A DNA stretch of 8,689 nt from positions 1-8,689 of the forward strand of contig JAEZCB010000001.1 in NCBI GenBank assembly GCA_023412755.1, given 5' to 3'. A model generated the notes under the pieces. It ran no database searches and had not been told where the DNA came from. It saw nothing but the letters and a program-made list of their open reading frames with translations. Within the stretch, counting starts at the first letter, position 1. Every line of letters starts with the position of its first letter. This DNA comes from Bacteroidota bacterium (GTDB lineage: Bacteria > Bacteroidota > Bacteroidia > Flavobacteriales_F > PHOS-HE28). Shown here one piece after another: positions 1 through 5,957 of this stretch. The position numbers and the translations under genes were made by a program.

Positions 1-1191
1 GAGCTCGTTGTTGTTCTTGTCCTGGAGGTCTTTCCAGGTGAACTCGCTGTCACGGAATTCGGGCATGATGGTGGTGAGCGTATAGCGCAACACGTCCTCC
101 CGCCCCGGCCAGCGCTCCAGGTATTCATGCAGCCATACCGCCCAGTTACGGCTGGTGCTGATCTTTTGCCCTTCCAGGTTCAGGAACTCGTTGGCCGGCA
201 CATTCTGCGGCAATACGTATCCGCCATGTGCTTTCAAGAGGATCGGAAAGATGATGCAGTGGAATACGATGTTGTCCTTCCCGATGAAGTGCACCAGGCG
301 CGTATCCTCGGATCGCCACCATTTCTCCCAATCCTGCTCATGATCCTCCGCCCATTGCCTGGTGGCGCTGATGTAGCCTATGGGAGCGTCCATCCACACA
401 TAGAGCACTTTGCCTTGCGCATCCTCCAGCGGTACGGGCACACCCCAATCAAGGTCACGTGTCATGGCCCGTGGCCGTAGTCCATCCTTCAGCCAGCTGC
501 TGCACTGGCCCAGTACCTGAGGCTTCCACTCTTTCGGATCATGGTGTTGTCCGCCTTCCAGGATCCCGGAACCGATCCACTGCTCCACCCAGCTCTGGCT
601 GTTCTCCATGGGCAGGTACCAATGCTTTGTGGGCCTTAACACGGGTTTGGAACCGCTCAATGTACTGCGCGGTTCCACCAGGTCTTTGGGGCTCAGGGCC
701 GATCCGCACTTCTCGCATTGGTCTCCATAAGCATCACTATTGCCACAATTGGGGCATGTGCCCATGATGTATCGATCCGCCAGGAATTGTCCCGCCTGCT
801 CATCGAAGTACTGCTGCTCTTCCTTCTCCAGAAAAACACCTTTACCATATAGTTCCTGGAAGAACTCCTGCGAAGTGTGGTGATGCAACGACGAACTGGT
901 ACGATGGTAGATGTCGAAATGCACGCCGAACCCGGCGAATGCTCGCTGCATCAGCACATGGTACTTGTCCACGATGGCCTTGGGAGTTGTTCCCTCCTTC
1001 ATGGCGCGCATGGTGATGGCGGCACCGTGCTCATCACTTCCACAGACAAAAAGCACCTCCTTGCCACGCTGGCGAAGGTTCCGCACATAGATATCGGCAG
1101 GCAGGTAGGCCCCGGCGATATGGCCTATGTGCAATGGTCCATTGGCATAAGGCAGGGCGGCGGTCACAAGGTGGCGGGCGGGTGTCTTCAC
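1..1191 (-). CDS. metG: Methionyl-tRNA synthetase, N-terminal 397 codons (gene runs off the left edge)
   Basis: This cytoplasmic enzyme charges tRNA(Met) with methionine using ATP. The visible part is the class I catalytic core. The first signature, HIGH, is at residues 21-24 in the context AALPYANGPLHIGH. A zinc-binding insert carries C146-P-N-C149 and C159-E-K-C162. The second signature appears as KISTS at 343-347, followed by NWAVW, the form typical of Bacteroidota enzymes. The segment TRDLDWGVPVP, conserved in MetG, lies between the insert and the KISTS loop. The start is taken as GTG at 1191-1189, giving MKTPARHLVTAALPYANG; the frame has no ATG between there and an upstream TAA near 1280, and homologues begin about this far before HIGH. 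No Shine-Dalgarno sequence is visible. The anticodon-binding domain is only just entered at the edge; any C-terminal tRNA-binding domain lies outside. The gene is divergent from the outer-membrane protein gene at 1315. The identification is secure; the exact start is less so. Confidence 0.96.
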   Translation of the reverse strand, partial: MKTPARHLVTAALPYANGPLHIGHIAGAYLPADIYVRNLRQRGKEVLFVCGSDEHGAAITMRAMKEGTTPKAIVDKYHVLMQRAFAGFGVHFDIYHRTSSSLHHHTSQEFFQELYGKGVFLEKEEQQYFDEQAGQFLADRYIMGTCPNCGNSDAYGDQCEKCGSALSPKDLVEPRSTLSGSKPVLRPTKHWYLPMENSQSWVEQWIGSGILEGGQHHDPKEWKPQVLGQCSSWLKDGLRPRAMTRDLDWGVPVPLEDAQGKVLYVWMDAPIGYISATRQWAEDHEQDWEKWWRSEDTRLVHFIGKDNIVFHCIIFPILLKAHGGYVLPQNVPANEFLNLEGQKISTSRNWAVWLHEYLERWPGREDVLRYTLTTIMPEFRDSEFTWKDLQDKNNNEL

Positions 1192-1314
1192 ATTCTGAGG
1201 AACAGGGTGCGAAAATACCCTCCCCCTACAAATGGCCCATTCTGCCGAAGCGTTCCCTAGCAGAGGTTTGGCCTTATGTTAGCATGGACAGTAGAGATCG
1301 CGACCTAGATACCC

Positions 1315-1932
1315 ATGGCACACCATAACCCTATCACCGTTCTCCTTTTCACCCTTGCGATGCTGTCCAACCCCCATAAAGTGTGTTCCCAAGCCTTTCC
1401 GGAAGGGTCCTCGGCGATCGCCACGGGCATTGGCGCCCTCTCACTGATCGGGGAGATCAGCCGGACGTTCGATCAATACTCTGGGCTGGAATACAGTGCA
1501 ATAGGCCCTATCTACTTCAAGTATGAGTATGCTGTTCAGAACAATATCGGCCTGGGGCTGAATGTGGCCTATACAAGTAACCGATGGGCCTACAATGTGT
1601 TTGAGCAGAATGTCAATGGAACGGAGATCACACATGCTGTTGAACAGATAAGGCATGCTTACAGCATCCTTGCACGTATGAACTTCCATTTTGGCTCTAG
1701 TGAAAGTTTCGACCCTTTTGTAGGCTTTGGATTGGGTTTCCGCAATGCGATGTGGAACACCACAACCACAGCACCTTTCGAGATCTGGTCCCTAGACTTC
1801 CCTACATTGATACGGTTGGGGATGGAGGTCACCCTCAGCATGCGCTATTACTTTACCGAGCATATTGGGGTCTATGCCGAGGTTGGAGCTGCCAAATCCA
1901 TATTCCAAGGCGGGTTGGCAGCACGATTTTGA
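1315..1932 (+). CDS. Small outer-membrane beta-barrel protein (205 aa), family not identified
   Basis: I recognise the architecture but not the family. Residues 1-27 look like an export signal: a short positive/polar start, a hydrophobic stretch at about 8-18, then a likely cleavage site near S25-Q-A. C24 lacks a lipobox, so this is probably not a lipoprotein. The rest alternates polar and apolar residues in strand-sized blocks rich in Gly, Tyr and Phe, for example IYFKYEYAV near 66-74, GLGLNVAYTS near 79-88 and FVGFGLGFRNAMW near 135-147. The end is typical of a barrel: MRYYFTEHIGVYAEVG near 176-191, and the last residue is Phe (AARF). An eight-stranded barrel in the outer membrane is the likely fold, by inference. 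The start is firm on the 5' side because an in-frame TAG lies at 1306-1308. No function can be assigned. It precedes the LD-carboxypeptidase gene in the same direction, 102 bases away. Confidence 0.8.
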   Translation: MAHHNPITVLLFTLAMLSNPHKVCSQAFPEGSSAIATGIGALSLIGEISRTFDQYSGLEYSAIGPIYFKYEYAVQNNIGLGLNVAYTSNRWAYNVFEQNVNGTEITHAVEQIRHAYSILARMNFHFGSSESFDPFVGFGLGFRNAMWNTTTTAPFEIWSLDFPTLIRLGMEVTLSMRYYFTEHIGVYAEVGAAKSIFQGGLAARF

Positions 1933-1991
1933 GTGATCATTGGAGCTTGATCGGTACGGATCCAACAAAAGGATGTTCCAACCGGCCATTA

Positions 1992-2006
1992 ACAACGGAC
2001 CGTTGT
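1992..2006. repeat. Perfect 7-base dyad around a single central base
   Basis: ACAACGG at 1992-1998 is mirrored by CCGTTGT at 2000-2006, with one A between. It lies in the gap between the outer-membrane protein gene and the LD-carboxypeptidase gene, 28 bases before the preferred ATG of the latter. A compact odd-length dyad just upstream of a gene could be an operator or, as RNA, a small hairpin with a three-base loop. There is no following T run, so an intrinsic terminator is unlikely. The symmetry is read directly from the sequence; any function is conjecture. Confidence 0.4.
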
Positions 2007-2034
2007 CCTGATCGATGTGGGATCTTTGCCTGGC

Positions 2035-2946
2035 ATGCCAATTCCACCTGCTCCACTACGGCCCGGTGATACCATCGCCATCATCCCTACCGCACGTGCC
2101 ATCCAGATCGCTGAACTGGAAGCGGCGATCGCCATGGTGCAGGAATGGGGTTTACAGGTGAAGCTTGGCAAGGGCATCGGCAGAAAACATTTCCAACAAG
2201 CAGGCACGGATGTGGAACGCGCCCAAGACCTGCAGGCCGCGTTGAACGACCCCCAGGTGCGGGCGGTGTGGTGCGCTCGTGGCGGTTATGGTACAGTGCG
2301 GCTGCTGGACCACTTGGACCTCACCGTCCTTAGAACCGATCCCAAATGGATCGTGGGGTTCAGCGATGCAACGGTATTGCACAATGCACTGCTCAGGTTG
2401 GGTATCCCATCCATCCACGGACAAATGCCGTTCAACATCACTGGCAAAACGCCTGGATGCAAGGAGAGCCTCCTCCAACTCCTTACCGGCGGCGATCCTT
2501 CCATTCATCTTCCAGCCACACCATCGCCATATGATCGGATCGGTGTTGCGGACGGGGTCCTGGTGGGTGGCAACCTATCCATTCTCTATGCCCTACGCGG
2601 TACACCCTACGATATCGATCCGGCAGGCAAGATCCTTTTTATCGAAGATCTGGATGAACTACTGTATCATCTGGATCGGATGATACAGAATCTGCGGATC
2701 AGCGGTTGGTTCTCGCGCTTATCCGGACTGATCGTAGGGGGCATGACCAGCATGCGCAATAAGAATGAAGAAGACCCCTTTGGCATGACCGCGGAAGCGA
2801 TCATTCACGATGCACTTGGAGATAGGCACCTGCCTGTGTGCTTCGGTTTTCCTGCCGGTCACATAGACGATAACCGCGCCCTGCTCCTGGGGGCCAGGGT
2901 GCGGCTCCGGGTGGGCAGCGACCGTGTGGAACTTACGTACCTATGA
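2035..2946 (+). CDS. ldcA: LD-carboxypeptidase, peptidase family S66 (LdcA-like muropeptide recycling enzyme)
   Basis: The S66 family hydrolyses the bond between meso-diaminopimelate (or Lys) and the terminal D-Ala of murein tetrapeptides, releasing D-Ala during peptidoglycan recycling. Numbered from the ATG at 2035, the protein has 303 residues, the usual family size. The N-terminal subdomain begins PPAPLRPGDTIAIIPTARAI, followed by the family motif ARGGYG at about 81-86. The nucleophile is Ser110 in GFSDAT. The C-terminal subdomain supplies the other triad members: Glu204 in LFIEDLDE and His276 in FPAGHIDDN. All three are present, so the enzyme should be active. No signal peptide is seen, which fits a cytoplasmic recycling role. 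The same frame also offers GTG at 2017, adding six residues. I prefer the ATG because it places the PPxLxPGDTI start where homologues have it. The gene ends 4 bases from the stop of the convergent DUF4412-type gene. Confidence 0.92.
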   Translation: MPIPPAPLRPGDTIAIIPTARAIQIAELEAAIAMVQEWGLQVKLGKGIGRKHFQQAGTDVERAQDLQAALNDPQVRAVWCARGGYGTVRLLDHLDLTVLRTDPKWIVGFSDATVLHNALLRLGIPSIHGQMPFNITGKTPGCKESLLQLLTGGDPSIHLPATPSPYDRIGVADGVLVGGNLSILYALRGTPYDIDPAGKILFIEDLDELLYHLDRMIQNLRISGWFSRLSGLIVGGMTSMRNKNEEDPFGMTAEAIIHDALGDRHLPVCFGFPAGHIDDNRALLLGARVRLRVGSDRVELTYL

Positions 2947-2950
2947 GGGC

Positions 2951-3595
2951 TTAGTTCCGCTCGAAACGGTGGTGATCGGCAGGGATCTCGAAGAGTGATG
3001 ACTTCTGTGCACCCTTGGTCACACGGGTCACTTCCAGTCTGCTCACTTCGGCACCATCCATCTTCTGCTCGATACCGAGCATGGGGAATACGCCTTTGGC
3101 ATCAGGTATCTTCAAGAAGAACACCGCCTGCTCATCCTTTCTATTCAAGGTCTCCAATAACGGGATGAAAAAGTCGAATTCATCAGCAGCGACCCAGTAG
3201 GTCATCAGCCTGTCCTCCTTGGGGCTGCGCACCACCCATTTCTCGCATTTATATCCGGCTATCTCCCGCATCTCGTTCGTCTTCTCCACTTGCGCTTCCA
3301 CCTCCTTGGGAAGGCGCATGTTGGGCACATCCATATACAACTTGCGTTCAGGACTTATGGCCGTTACCGTGCGATCGCGTGTATCCACCAGCATAATACC
3401 TTGCGTTTCGCCCCGCGAGCTGATCTCCTCGATGCGCACGTGCTCGCCCTTCACGAAATACTTGTAGTTGGTCACCACCGGACCGGTGGTCTTGGTGAAT
3501 TCTATGATGCCCTCGAAGGATTGGGCGACCATGGTGGTGCAAAGGGCGAGGAGGGTGCCGAACAGAGCGAGAATGCGTGGCATGGTGAAGGTCAT
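2951..3595 (-). CDS. Exported DUF4412-type protein of unknown function (214 aa)
   Basis: The protein begins with a clear signal peptide: a hydrophobic segment at about 8-23 and likely cleavage after VAQ (residue 25), leaving a mature protein starting SFEGIIEF. That start, followed by a strand-rich region and the core IAGYKCEKWVV at about 112-122, matches my recollection of the DUF4412 family of Bacteroidota envelope proteins (often abbreviated I-x-G-Y-x-C). The single Cys of the mature part is C117. No lipobox is present, so it is probably soluble in the periplasm or loosely associated with a membrane. The biochemical role is unknown. ATG at 3595 gives MTFTMPRIL; an internal ATG at 3583 (MPRIL) also gives a good signal peptide and may be the true start. 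It stands alone on the minus strand, divergent from yraN and convergent with ldcA. The coding call is strong; the family call is moderate. Confidence 0.82.
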   Translation of the reverse strand: MTFTMPRILALFGTLLALCTTMVAQSFEGIIEFTKTTGPVVTNYKYFVKGEHVRIEEISSRGETQGIMLVDTRDRTVTAISPERKLYMDVPNMRLPKEVEAQVEKTNEMREIAGYKCEKWVVRSPKEDRLMTYWVAADEFDFFIPLLETLNRKDEQAVFFLKIPDAKGVFPMLGIEQKMDGAEVSRLEVTRVTKGAQKSSLFEIPADHHRFERN

Positions 3596-3710
3596 TTACG
3601 GCCCGGGGACCGCGGATCTACATGGTGATGGCGCAGGACGCCAAAAAGTTCCTCAATTTTATGGCTTCAACGGAAGTGGCCAACGTAGGTTACACTTCGT
3701 TTTTCAACGA

Positions 3711-4091
3711 ATGGCGGAGCATAATGTCACTGGAGGCCTCGGAGAGCAGCTGGCCCAACGCTATCTGGAGGATCTGGGCTACGATATCCTGGAACGCAAC
3801 TGGCGACATGGCCGGCATGAGCTGGACATAGTAGCAAGGCAGGGGCCGGAGCTGGTGGTGGTGGAAGTGAAGACCCGCAGTACCGAAAAGCACGGCCAGC
3901 CACTCGATGCGATCAAAACAGGAAAACGGAACAAGATCTTTCAGGCCGCCAATGCCTATATGCAGCATGCTGGCATCGAACTGGCCCTGCGCTTCGATGT
4001 GATCAGCGTGATCATGCACCCCGGCAAACCGTACGTACACCACATTCCCGATGCTTTTTATCCCAGAGTGAATGCGAGACCGTTCCAGTAA
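3711..4091 (+). CDS. yraN: YraN family protein (UPF0102), small nuclease-fold protein
   Basis: This is a 126-residue protein with the hallmarks of the YraN/UPF0102 family, which has the fold of PD-(D/E)XK nucleases. The N-terminal helix motif is GGLGEQLAQRYLEDLGYDIL (8-27), followed by NWRHGRHELDIVA and VVVEVKTRS. The putative metal and catalytic residues are all present: Glu37, Asp39, Glu52 and Lys54. A conserved tail segment with KRNKIFQAANAYM (about 75-87) follows. The true cellular role of the family is not settled; a nuclease or Holliday-junction-type activity is suggested by fold only. The ATG at 3711 was chosen because it lies just before the conserved GxxGE motif and gives the normal family length. 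The frame stays open upstream to 3468, but that part only mirrors the opposite-strand gene. Its last 20 bases overlap the pseudouridine synthase gene, so the two are probably one transcript with coupled translation. Confidence 0.93.
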   Translation: MAEHNVTGGLGEQLAQRYLEDLGYDILERNWRHGRHELDIVARQGPELVVVEVKTRSTEKHGQPLDAIKTGKRNKIFQAANAYMQHAGIELALRFDVISVIMHPGKPYVHHIPDAFYPRVNARPFQ

Positions 4092-5223
4092 CAAAGGAAA
4101 AGGAGGCCGAAACCGTGCCTCCGGCAGAAGTGGATCAAACCCAGGTGCGGGATCCGCTCGCCCAGGCAGACCGGCCCGTAAAGGCCCAGGCGATGAGAAG
4201 CCACCCAGGCGCGGGCCACATGGGCCGAATGAGGATGAGGACTCCTTTTCACGCCCACGCAGGCCGGGAACACGGGGCAATGAACGGCCTTTGAAAAGCC
4301 GGCAAAGCGGCCGTGAGAAGGCCGAAAACGCGCCTGGTCGCAAGGAAACACCGCGCCCAGCCAGTTCCAGCAGGACCCGGCCAAAGGGCGGTGAGGAAAA
4401 GCGGCCATACCGCGATCCGGGGCGAAGAACAGGGGGCGCATCCGGCGCGAGAGGCCGTACCTATGACCGCGATCGACGTGCGAAGAAGGCGCAGCCCGAG
4501 AAACAGGATGATGGCCTGATACGCCTGAACCGCTACCTGGCCATGAGTGGTGTGGCCAGCAGGCGCGAAGCAGATGAACTGATCAAGGCCGGCGTGGTCT
4601 CGGTGAATGGCAAGATCGTAACGGAAATGGGCACCAAAGTGGGCCCTACCGACAAGGTGCATTACGGCGGGCAAAAACTATCCACGGAGACCCAGCGCTA
4701 TGTACTGGTGAACAAACCCAAGGATTTCATCACCACCACGGACGATCCGCAGAACCGCCGCACGGTGATGGCCCTCATCGACGATGCATGTCGTGAAAGG
4801 CTGTACCCTGTGGGCCGCCTGGACCGGCATACGACCGGGGTGTTGCTCATGACCAATGATGGCGACCTGGCCAAGAAACTCACCCACCCCAGCCATGGCG
4901 CGGAAAAGATCTACCACGTTACATTGGACAAGAGCGTGACGAAGGCGGATCTGGAGCGGCTTGTGGAAGGCGTGGAACTGGAGGATGGGCTTGCCCAGGC
5001 GGATGAGGCCAGCTACGTGGAGAACGGCGGCCGCAAGGAAGTGGGCCTGAAGCTCCACATGGGCCGCAACCGCATCGTAAGGCGCATGTTCGAGCACCTG
5101 GGTTATGAGGTGCTGAAACTGGACCGCGTAGTGTTCGCAGGTCTCACCAAAAAGGATCTTCCGCGCGGTAAATGGCGGCACCTTTCGGAGAAAGAGGTGC
5201 TCTTCTTGAAACGTCGGAAGTAG
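4072..5223 (+). CDS. rluB: RsuA/RluB-type rRNA pseudouridine synthase with long basic low-complexity N-terminal extension
   Basis: The C-terminal 236 residues form a complete enzyme that converts specific uridines of ribosomal RNA to pseudouridine. An S4 RNA-binding domain spans about 150-197 (starts IRLNRYLAMSGVASRREADE). The catalytic domain follows, with the nucleophile Asp251 in the motif VGRLDRHTTGVLLMTNDGD. A second conserved block is MGRNRIVRRMFEHLGYEV at about 330-347. Residues 1-147 are a leader made mostly of Arg, Gly, Pro, Lys, Ser and Glu, predicted disordered and strongly basic; the next in-frame Met is M158 inside the S4 domain, so the leader is part of the protein. Such leaders occur on Bacteroidota members of this family. 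The ATG lies 20 bases inside yraN, pointing to coupled translation. The RsuA/RluB/RluE/RluF family is certain; rluB is the likeliest orthologue and the symbol is given on that basis. The target base in rRNA cannot be read from sequence. Confidence 0.93.
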   Translation: MRDRSSNKGKGGRNRASGRSGSNPGAGSARPGRPARKGPGDEKPPRRGPHGPNEDEDSFSRPRRPGTRGNERPLKSRQSGREKAENAPGRKETPRPASSSRTRPKGGEEKRPYRDPGRRTGGASGARGRTYDRDRRAKKAQPEKQDDGLIRLNRYLAMSGVASRREADELIKAGVVSVNGKIVTEMGTKVGPTDKVHYGGQKLSTETQRYVLVNKPKDFITTTDDPQNRRTVMALIDDACRERLYPVGRLDRHTTGVLLMTNDGDLAKKLTHPSHGAEKIYHVTLDKSVTKADLERLVEGVELEDGLAQADEASYVENGGRKEVGLKLHMGRNRIVRRMFEHLGYEVLKLDRVVFAGLTKKDLPRGKWRHLSEKEVLFLKRRK

Positions 5224-5241
5224 GCCGGTGAATGCTGGACG

Positions 5242-5278
5242 AAGGGATCCGGTCACGCGGCCTACCCCTGGATCCCTT
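5242..5278. terminator. Strong inverted repeat between convergent genes, candidate two-way transcription end
   Basis: AAGGGATCC at 5242-5250 pairs perfectly with GGATCCCTT at 5270-5278. The stem can extend inward by a G-U and a G-C pair, giving about 11 pairs around a 15-base loop. It sits in the 80-base gap between the stop of the pseudouridine synthase gene (plus) and the stop of the lipoprotein gene (minus). That is where a shared terminator or 3' end-protecting hairpin would be expected. No T run follows on either strand, so it is not a classic intrinsic terminator. The pairing is visible; the role is inferred from position. Confidence 0.5.
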
Positions 5279-5303
5279 GGTGGTCCGGCATGCACCTACG
5301 CAC

Positions 5304-5795
5304 CTATTCCTCCGGCAGGTAGTGCATATCGAATGAACCTTCGATCGATCTGGGCCCACCACCGATCGCGGCGGTCAACTGACCGCTGAAACTGCCTTTG
5401 ATCCGATCCGCCACAGTATCATGCTCGATGATCGTGAGGGTGGTTGGGAAGGGATCCGCACTCATGTATCCGATGCCGAAAGAGGTGGTGAAAAGCAACA
5501 CGTTGGCCGAAGTGGACATGTCATAGGTGCCAGGTGCCATGGTATCGAGTTGAAGCGTTAGCGTGCTTCCGGCGGTGCTGAGACCGTTGATGGTGATCTC
5601 TCCCGATGCGGGCGAAGCGAAAAGGTTGACGTTCGCACACCAATCATTGCCATCAAAAACGGCTTGTAGACGTGCGCCTGCCTCACCGCATTGTTCCGCT
5701 GAAGGCATGGCAAGCGGCGATGGCACCACTTCTTCGGGCTTCTGGCAGGATAGTACGAACAGTGCGAGCGTGAACAGGAACGCTGGGATTTTCAT
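5304..5795 (-). CDS. Small lipoprotein of unknown function (163 aa)
   Basis: The N-terminus is a typical lipoprotein signal: MK, a hydrophobic run from about 3 to 15, then the lipobox LFVLSC with the lipidated Cys at residue 17 followed by QKPEE. The mature protein should be anchored by its Cys to the outer or inner membrane, facing the periplasm or cell surface. After a short Pro-rich linker come two further Cys, C36 and C53, close enough for a disulfide, and a strand-rich domain. The pattern of FDGNDWCANVN, a later GTYDMS segment and the end IEGSFDMHYLPEE resembles small Bacteroidota lipoproteins of the DUF6252 or DUF5025 sort, but I cannot confirm a family by eye. The start is clear because the signal begins immediately at the ATG. 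It is convergent with the pseudouridine synthase gene and divergent from the AsmA-like gene, so probably transcribed alone. Confidence 0.82.
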   Translation of the reverse strand: MKIPAFLFTLALFVLSCQKPEEVVPSPLAMPSAEQCGEAGARLQAVFDGNDWCANVNLFASPASGEITINGLSTAGSTLTLQLDTMAPGTYDMSTSANVLLFTTSFGIGYMSADPFPTTLTIIEHDTVADRIKGSFSGQLTAAIGGGPRSIEGSFDMHYLPEE

Positions 5796-5799
5796 AGAT

Positions 5800-5859
5800 C
5801 CGATCGGTTCTTACCGGCCTTACAACGTGATCGGTTCCGCCAGGGTTCCTTTCGATCAC
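5800..5859. repeat. Cluster of short direct and inverted repeats in a divergent intergenic gap
   Basis: The nine-base word GATCGGTTC occurs at 5802-5810 and again at 5829-5837, 27 bases apart. The first copy overlaps the palindrome CCGATCGG (5800-5807). The second overlaps GTGATCG (5827-5833), which is mirrored by CGATCAC at 5853-5859. The cluster begins 5 bases upstream of the lipoprotein start codon, between it and the AsmA-like gene, where a regulator or mRNA leader could act. The repeats are exact, but short GATC-containing words are common in this DNA, so chance is a real alternative. Confidence 0.3.
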
Positions 5860-5957
5860 CATCCACAGATCCGCCTGTTCAACAAGGGTGTGTGAAAGGA
5901 TCGCACGGTCTTTGACGTTAGGCGCCTATAGAGGGGGATACCTTCGAACCTTCGCCG

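Noticed and set aside
877..1260. 127-codon plus-strand frame opposite metG
   Set aside because: It lies over the HIGH-motif region of metG on the opposite strand and has no domain-like features.
1267..1297. Possible promoter for the outer-membrane protein gene (TTTG at 1267, then TAGAGATC at 1292, or TATGTTAG at 1275)
   Set aside because: Neither pairing satisfies both the -33 and -7 elements at the right spacing.
3613..3647. Possible Bacteroidota-type promoter for the DUF4412-type gene (TTTTTGG, about 20 bases, TAGATCCG on the minus strand)
   Set aside because: The spacing is plausible, but the -7 element differs at two positions from TAnnTTTG; too weak to call.
3468..3710. Open frame extending yraN upstream by 81 codons
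   Set aside because: It is antisense to the DUF4412-type gene and its divergent gap, has no YraN-like sequence, and would make the protein far longer than the family; the ATG at 3711 fits.
3690..4343. 217-codon minus-strand frame opposite yraN and the pseudouridine synthase leader
   Set aside because: Its Pro/Arg/Gly-rich composition is simply the reverse of the low-complexity leader; both plus-strand genes are secure.
5911..5946. Possible promoter for the AsmA-like gene (TTTG at 5911, TACCTTCG at 5939)
   Set aside because: The -7 element has one mismatch, but the 24-base spacing is longer than the usual 19-21 or so.
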